A stretch of 64,000 bases of DNA. It comes from a bacterium. GTDB taxonomy: Bacteria > Moduliflexota > Moduliflexia > Moduliflexales > JAUQPW01. Of the stretch, positions 59,921 through 64,000 are shown one piece after another (position 1 is the stretch's first letter; every line of letters starts with the position of its first letter). Made by a program: the position numbers and the translations under genes. The notes beneath the pieces are model-generated. The model searched no databases. It saw only the letters and a program-made list of their open reading frames with translations, and was not told where the DNA came from. The DNA lies in NCBI GenBank assembly GCA_030550175.1, contig JAUQPW010000016.1, positions 1-64,000 on the forward strand, written 5' to 3'.

Positions 59921-62155
59921 TTATCCTTTCTGCTCTGCCATCAACCCTTCGATGGGATTTTTACTGACGGTTACAACCTCCTTAACCTGGTAGATACTTC
60001 GGATGACCCGATCTAAATGCTGACGATTTTTAATGCTAAGGACAAATTGAAAGTTGGCCTGTTGGATATCCTCGATGGTTTCACTTTTCACGCTGATAAT
60101 ATTAGTATTTGTTTTAGCAATGGCAGTGGTGATCTCGGCGAGTAAACCGGGTTTATCTCGAGAGGTAATATAGATCTGAGTCGGATAAGTGATTTCTGTT
60201 TCTTCCAGATCCCACTCCACATCGATTTTTCGTTCCAAATCAAGTTGAATAGCTTGAGCATTGGGACATTCCATGGTATGAATGGTAATTCCTCGTCCTC
60301 GGGTAATATAGCCGATGATCTGGTCCCCTGGAAGGGGATTACAGCACTGGGCAAATCGGATTAAAATATTTCCAACCCCTTTAACTTTGATGGCCCGGTC
60401 TTCCTTTGCAGCCTCGATCTTGGGTTTATCGGAAGAAGGCGTTTTCAGAGGTTTTTCAACTTTACTGACCGCCTTATTTTCTTCTTGCTTTTTCTTGAGT
60501 TCTTCTTCCGGGAAAAGCTTTTGGACCACCTGATGTGCGGTGGTTTTACCAAACCCGATGCTGGCAATCAGATCCTCCTCGGTATGAAAACCTAATTCTA
60601 CCGCAACATCCTTCAGCTTTTCCAGTTTATCGATCCGAGAAATTTTATATCCGGTTTTCTGAAGCTCTTTAACCAGCAGTTCCCGACCTATGACGATGCT
60701 TTCTTCTTTTTGTTTTAAACGTAACCATTGCTTGATCCGATTTTTTGCCCTGGAGGTTTTAACAAAGGATAACCAATCTGCGCTGGGGAAGTGATTCTTT
60801 TGGGTTAAGATCTCTACTGTATCTCCGGTTTGAAGTTCATATCTTAAAGGAACGATTCGACCGTTGACCTTTGCGCCCACGCACTGGTGTCCCACCTCGG
60901 AGTGAATCGCATAGGCAAAGTCTACCGGCGTGGATCCCTTGGGAAGTTCTTTAACTTCCCCTTTGGGGGTAAAAACATAAACCTCATCTGGAAAGAGGTC
61001 TATTTTAAGGGTTTCTATGAATTCCCTGGAATCGTTGGACTCGGTGAGAGATTCTTGAAGCTGCTGGGTTAAGCGCTGCCGTAATTCAGCTACCTTCTTA
61101 TCATACTCTTCGTCGGGTTTTTTTCCTTCTTTATAACGCCAGTGGGCAGCGATTCCCTCTTCAGCCGTTCGGTTCATTTCCCAGGTCCGAATTTGAAACT
61201 CAACCGGTTTACCCTGAGGTCCTATGACGGCCGTATGTAGGGATTGATAACCATTGGGCTTGGGGAGAGCAATGTAATCATCAAAACTACCCGGAATGGG
61301 TCGCCAGATGGAATGAACGATCCCTAAAATACTATAGCAATCACTTACCGTTTCGGTGATAATCCTCAAACCAACGATATCCAGAATCTCATCGAAACCG
61401 ACCTTTAATCGGGTCATCTTTTTATAAATACTGTACAGATGTTTAGGCCGTCCCGTTATTTGGGCTTTAATTCCCACCCTGGCCAGTTTTCCTTCGATGA
61501 TTTGCTTACACTTTTCGATGGTATCATAGCGATACTGCCGTTTTTCTTGAATCTGTCGTTCCAGATTATTATAAACTTCCGGTTGAAGATATTTGAGGCA
61601 GAGATCCTCTAATTCCATCTTGATCCGGCCTAACCCCAGCCGATTTGCCAGGGGGGCATAGATATCTAAAGTTTCCTGGGCAATCCGAATTTGACTGGCT
61701 TCTGGGGCATATCCCAGAGTCCTCATATTATGGAGCCGATCCGCCAGCTTGATGATGATGACCCGGATATCCTTGGTCATGGCCAGCATCATTTTGCGAA
61801 GGTTCTCGGCCTGATATTCCTCCCGGCTGGTAAACTGAATCCTACTAAATTTAGTTACCCCATCGACCAGCAAGGCTATTTCTTGACCGAAGATATCTTC
61901 GATTTGTTGAATGGTGGTATCGGTATCCTCTACGACATCATGAAGCAGTCCGGCCACTACAGAAGGGATGTCCATCTTCATTTCGGCTAAGATATAGGCT
62001 ACTTCTAAAGGATGAGAGAGATAAGGTTCACCGGACAAACGAACCTGTCCTTTATGGACTTTTGCTGCAAAGACATAGGCCGTATCCAGCAGGCGGGTAT
62101 CCGCCTGGGGATAGTAAGATTGGACAAGCTCGATAATATCCGTAATACGACGCAT
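59921..62155 (-). CDS. Bifunctional (p)ppGpp synthetase/hydrolase (RelA/SpoT)
   Basis: 744 residues. The hydrolase domain keeps the metal residues His72-Asp73 in AGLLHDVVEDT, so hydrolysis is retained. The synthetase domain includes KPNGYQSLHTAVIGPQG and ERGIAAHW-like (EEGIAAHWRYKEG). TGS (about 395-455) and a C-terminal ACT domain (about 665-740) follow, with a zinc-finger-like region (FAQCCNPLPGD). It is the single long enzyme typical of bacteria outside the gamma/beta proteobacteria. ATG 62155 has a GATCGTTTATCATTCCCT leader without a strong site. Confidence 0.94.
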   Translation of the reverse strand: MRRITDIIELVQSYYPQADTRLLDTAYVFAAKVHKGQVRLSGEPYLSHPLEVAYILAEMKMDIPSVVAGLLHDVVEDTDTTIQQIEDIFGQEIALLVDGVTKFSRIQFTSREEYQAENLRKMMLAMTKDIRVIIIKLADRLHNMRTLGYAPEASQIRIAQETLDIYAPLANRLGLGRIKMELEDLCLKYLQPEVYNNLERQIQEKRQYRYDTIEKCKQIIEGKLARVGIKAQITGRPKHLYSIYKKMTRLKVGFDEILDIVGLRIITETVSDCYSILGIVHSIWRPIPGSFDDYIALPKPNGYQSLHTAVIGPQGKPVEFQIRTWEMNRTAEEGIAAHWRYKEGKKPDEEYDKKVAELRQRLTQQLQESLTESNDSREFIETLKIDLFPDEVYVFTPKGEVKELPKGSTPVDFAYAIHSEVGHQCVGAKVNGRIVPLRYELQTGDTVEILTQKNHFPSADWLSFVKTSRAKNRIKQWLRLKQKEESIVIGRELLVKELQKTGYKISRIDKLEKLKDVAVELGFHTEEDLIASIGFGKTTAHQVVQKLFPEEELKKKQEENKAVSKVEKPLKTPSSDKPKIEAAKEDRAIKVKGVGNILIRFAQCCNPLPGDQIIGYITRGRGITIHTMECPNAQAIQLDLERKIDVEWDLEETEITYPTQIYITSRDKPGLLAEITTAIAKTNTNIISVKSETIEDIQQANFQFVLSIKNRQHLDRVIRSIYQVKEVVTVSKNPIEGLMAEQKG

Positions 62156-62290
62156 AGGGAATGATAAACGATCCGTAAGGGAATTTCTAAGGGTTTTTGT
62201 TATAAGACTTTTGCAGTTTTGTATACTACTTCTCTATCTTACTTTAAGGTTCAATTTTGCAAAAATCCAGTTGTTAATATTCATTCTAAA

Positions 62291-62806
62291 TTACCGGCTT
62301 GATGGAATTAATGACTGGTTATGAAGGGCTTTAAACTTCTCTCTTAGCTTTTTCTCTACGATCTCCGGTACAAGCCCCTTGACACTTCCCCCAAGGCTAC
62401 TGACTTCTTTGACAATCCGGGAACTTAGAAAAGAGTATTCCCCATTGGGCATCATAAAAACCGTTTCTACAGACGGATTGAGTCTTCGATTCATAAGGGC
62501 CATTTGAAACTCATATTCAAAGTCGGATACGGCCCGGATTCCTCGGATAATCGTTGTAGCCTTACGCTGGACGGCATAATTAACCAGGAGTCCCTGGAAA
62601 GAATCAACTTCAAAGCGTTCCCAGGTTCCAATGGCCTCCCTGATCATTTCAATCCGTTCTTCAAGGGTAAAGAGCGGCTTTTTCTCCGGGTTATTAGATA
62701 CTGCCATGATGACTTTATCAAAGATATTTAAACTTCTCTGCACCACATCGATATGACCATTGGTGATAGGATCAAAGGTCCCTGGATAAATGGCTATGCG
62801 CTCCAT
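62291..62806 (-). CDS. coaD: Phosphopantetheine adenylyltransferase CoaD
   Basis: 171 residues. Catalyses the penultimate step of coenzyme A synthesis, transferring AMP to 4-phosphopantetheine. Signatures: YPGTFDPITNGHID (TNGH 15-18) and SFLSSRIVKEV for nucleotide binding. Overlaps the rsmD end by 13 bases, the usual rsmD-coaD arrangement, so they are translationally coupled. Confidence 0.96.
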   Translation of the reverse strand: MERIAIYPGTFDPITNGHIDVVQRSLNIFDKVIMAVSNNPEKKPLFTLEERIEMIREAIGTWERFEVDSFQGLLVNYAVQRKATTIIRGIRAVSDFEYEFQMALMNRRLNPSVETVFMMPNGEYSFLSSRIVKEVSSLGGSVKGLVPEIVEKKLREKFKALHNQSLIPSSR

Positions 62807-63417
62807 GCTTCGGCCTCCTCATGCGATTTTTCTCTATAAAAAGAAAGCACCGTATCTCCGAAATACTTTTGACGAAACAAAACGATCCTCGATAAAACTT
62901 CAGGTAAAGCCACCCTTTTAGAATGCTCTATAATGATTTGACCCTCCTTAGCCAATAAATCCGACGAATCTAATCTCCTGAGGGTATCTTGTACCAGCTC
63001 AGGGTTTCCATACGGGGGATCCGCAAAAATAAAATCGAAACTTTTTATCGGGGCTTCCGAACGGGTAGGGTCCTTCCGGTGGAGACGACCGACTCTACGA
63101 AGGAATTTTAAAACATCTTCACAATAAATATCGGCATTTTGGGAGAACTTACACCGCTCCAGGTTTTTACGAAGAATCTCCACATGGTATGGATTTTTTT
63201 CTACAAACACCCCATGTCGGGCCCCCCGGCTCAGGGCTTCTAACCCTATACTTCCTGCCCCGGCAAATAAATCCAGAAACTCAGCACCTACTATATTTTC
63301 CCCGATTATATTAAAAAGAGATTCCTTAACCCTATCCTGAGTAGGGCGTATGGCCAGGCCTTTAGCGGTCAACAAACGCCTACCTTTAGCGGTCCCACCT
63401 ATAATACGCACAGCCAT
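62794..63417 (-). CDS. rsmD: 16S rRNA (guanine(966)-N2)-methyltransferase RsmD
   Basis: 207 residues. SAM motif LDLFAGAGSIGLEA (48-61) and catalytic DPPYG (133-137) in FDFIFADPPYG. N-terminal GGTAKGRRL and RPTQDRVKESLFN segments are standard for RsmD. It precedes coaD. A lipoprotein gene lies upstream on the same strand with a 67-base gap. Confidence 0.95.
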   Translation of the reverse strand: MAVRIIGGTAKGRRLLTAKGLAIRPTQDRVKESLFNIIGENIVGAEFLDLFAGAGSIGLEALSRGARHGVFVEKNPYHVEILRKNLERCKFSQNADIYCEDVLKFLRRVGRLHRKDPTRSEAPIKSFDFIFADPPYGNPELVQDTLRRLDSSDLLAKEGQIIIEHSKRVALPEVLSRIVLFRQKYFGDTVLSFYREKSHEEAEAWSA

Positions 63418-63484
63418 CTCTGGGGATCAGGCAGAGGATAGTAAATCTCTCAATGGCTACCTCCTACCCCATGCCCGATACCTA

Positions 63485-64000
63485 CTATTTGTATCGGACC
63501 ACCCGGAAAGTTACAGTAGCTTCTGCTTTGCGGTCCCTGGGAACAACCGCTAAATTTTTTGTTATTACTTTATTGAACTCTGAACGGGTACCTTTAATCC
63601 TTGGAAAGTCTCCTCCTCGATCAATTAAATTATCGGGTAAAAGACTCACATTATCTATGGTACAAATAGCCCAAATCTTTTCAATACCCGGGGGCCCTGT
63701 AACCAGGAGATCAAAAGTATCCTTAGGATCTGGAATTTGATAAGTCAAATTAGCCTGAATTAAATTATCTGAAGCAAACCGATTTGGAAAAATCTGCGTA
63801 ATACTATTGGCAGAATTAATGTCGTAAAGGCTGAGATAGCAATCCTTGGTACTCTGTACATACACTTTTGCCTTTTCATTAATTGCATAAACAGGTTGAT
63901 CTACCTGCAGACTCAAGAAAAAATTATTGTAAGGAGGTGGTGGAATCGGTGAAGGCGAGGTCGTTGCACAGGCTGTTAACAGGCCGGCCCATAGAAAGGG
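63485..64000 (-). CDS. DUF4384-domain lipoprotein, truncated by the window edge
   Basis: The frame is open to the last base, so the N-terminus is missing. Reading inward from 64000 gives a signal peptide with lipobox LLTAC (Cys codon at 63968-63970), a short Thr/Ser/Pro stretch with four prolines in a row, then a DUF4384 domain (LQVDQPVYAINEKAKVYVQSTKDCYLSLYDI, ITQIFPNRFASDN). DUF4384 proteins are exported beta-sandwiches of unknown role. A TTG at 63916 could be misread as a start, but the lipobox shows the true start is outside the window. Confidence 0.8.
   Translation of the reverse strand, partial: PFLWAGLLTACATTSPSPIPPPPYNNFFLSLQVDQPVYAINEKAKVYVQSTKDCYLSLYDINSANSITQIFPNRFASDNLIQANLTYQIPDPKDTFDLLVTGPPGIEKIWAICTIDNVSLLPDNLIDRGGDFPRIKGTRSEFNKVITKNLAVVPRDRKAEATVTFRVVRYK

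Noticed and set aside
63485..63916. Complete gene starting at the TTG at 63916
   Set aside because: The frame continues upstream through a lipobox to the window edge, so the gene is truncated rather than starting there.
1..64000. tRNA, rRNA and known riboswitch genes
   Set aside because: All intergenic regions were scanned by eye for cloverleaf-like arms with CCA-type ends and for conserved riboswitch cores; none was convincing. A covariance search would be needed to exclude weak cases.

Overview
The window reads as a chromosomal segment of a diderm (Gram-negative) bacterium. It carries a type II secretion cluster with secretin, an outer-membrane barrel whose sequence ends in phenylalanine, several lipoproteins with clear lipoboxes, and a long RelA/SpoT enzyme. 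Housekeeping genes (rng, gltB, a second EF-G, coaD, rsmD) sit beside many short dispersed hairpin repeats. No rRNA or tRNA gene, CRISPR array or prophage was seen. The gene mix suggests an uncultured lineage outside the well-known genera, but nothing here fixes a phylum.

Layout. 1-6 kb: RNase G and MobA overlapping by four bases, then an Nramp-like carrier and a PfkB sugar kinase on the minus strand. 6-16 kb (minus): glutamate synthase large subunit, RmlB-type dTDP-glucose dehydratase, a DUF1264-like gene broken by one in-frame stop behind a possible attenuator, a second SDR epimerase, an EEP-family phosphodiesterase and a secreted trypsin-like protease. 16-29 kb: type II secretion genes gspK(-), gspL-gspM-gspC(+), gspG and gspE(-), gspD(+), mixed with three lipoproteins; gspF and minor pseudopilins other than gspK are absent. 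29-31.5 kb: glycosyltransferase, queF and trxA. 31.6-33 kb: three tandem paralogous small secreted proteins of unknown function with conserved Cys/Cys/His. 33.6-38.7 kb: outer-membrane porin, FG-GAP/FlgT-like lipoprotein, KDG-type sugar kinase. 38.9-46 kb: EF-G paralogue, then a two-gene CISM (complex iron-sulfur molybdoenzyme) operon whose Fe-S and NrfD subunits are fused. 46-48 kb: Uma2 nuclease directly followed by an XPB-like helicase. 48-58 kb: mixed metabolic genes (ynfA, ALS-like ThDP enzyme, yraN, radical SAM, Ldh-type dehydrogenase, D-aminoacylase, Lon-N protein, RraA-like). 58-64 kb (minus): SH3/chitosanase-like protein, relA/spoT, coaD, rsmD and a DUF4384 lipoprotein cut by the window edge.

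The most striking signal is not a gene. At least ten short hairpin elements of several sequence families share one design: 7-11-bp purine-rich near-tandem units, a short loop, then the complementary pyrimidine-rich arm. They occur between genes and also, in frame, inside four genes (pfkB-like kinase, EEP phosphodiesterase, Fe-S/NrfD fusion, molybdopterin subunit). In the CISM operon they also abut both start codons. Separately, two copies of a 177-185-bp MITE-like element with about 23-bp imperfect terminal inverted repeats and 9-10-bp flanking direct repeats lie at 28.2 kb and 51.5 kb. Together they suggest a genome seeded by small non-coding elements that are sometimes tolerated as peptide linkers.
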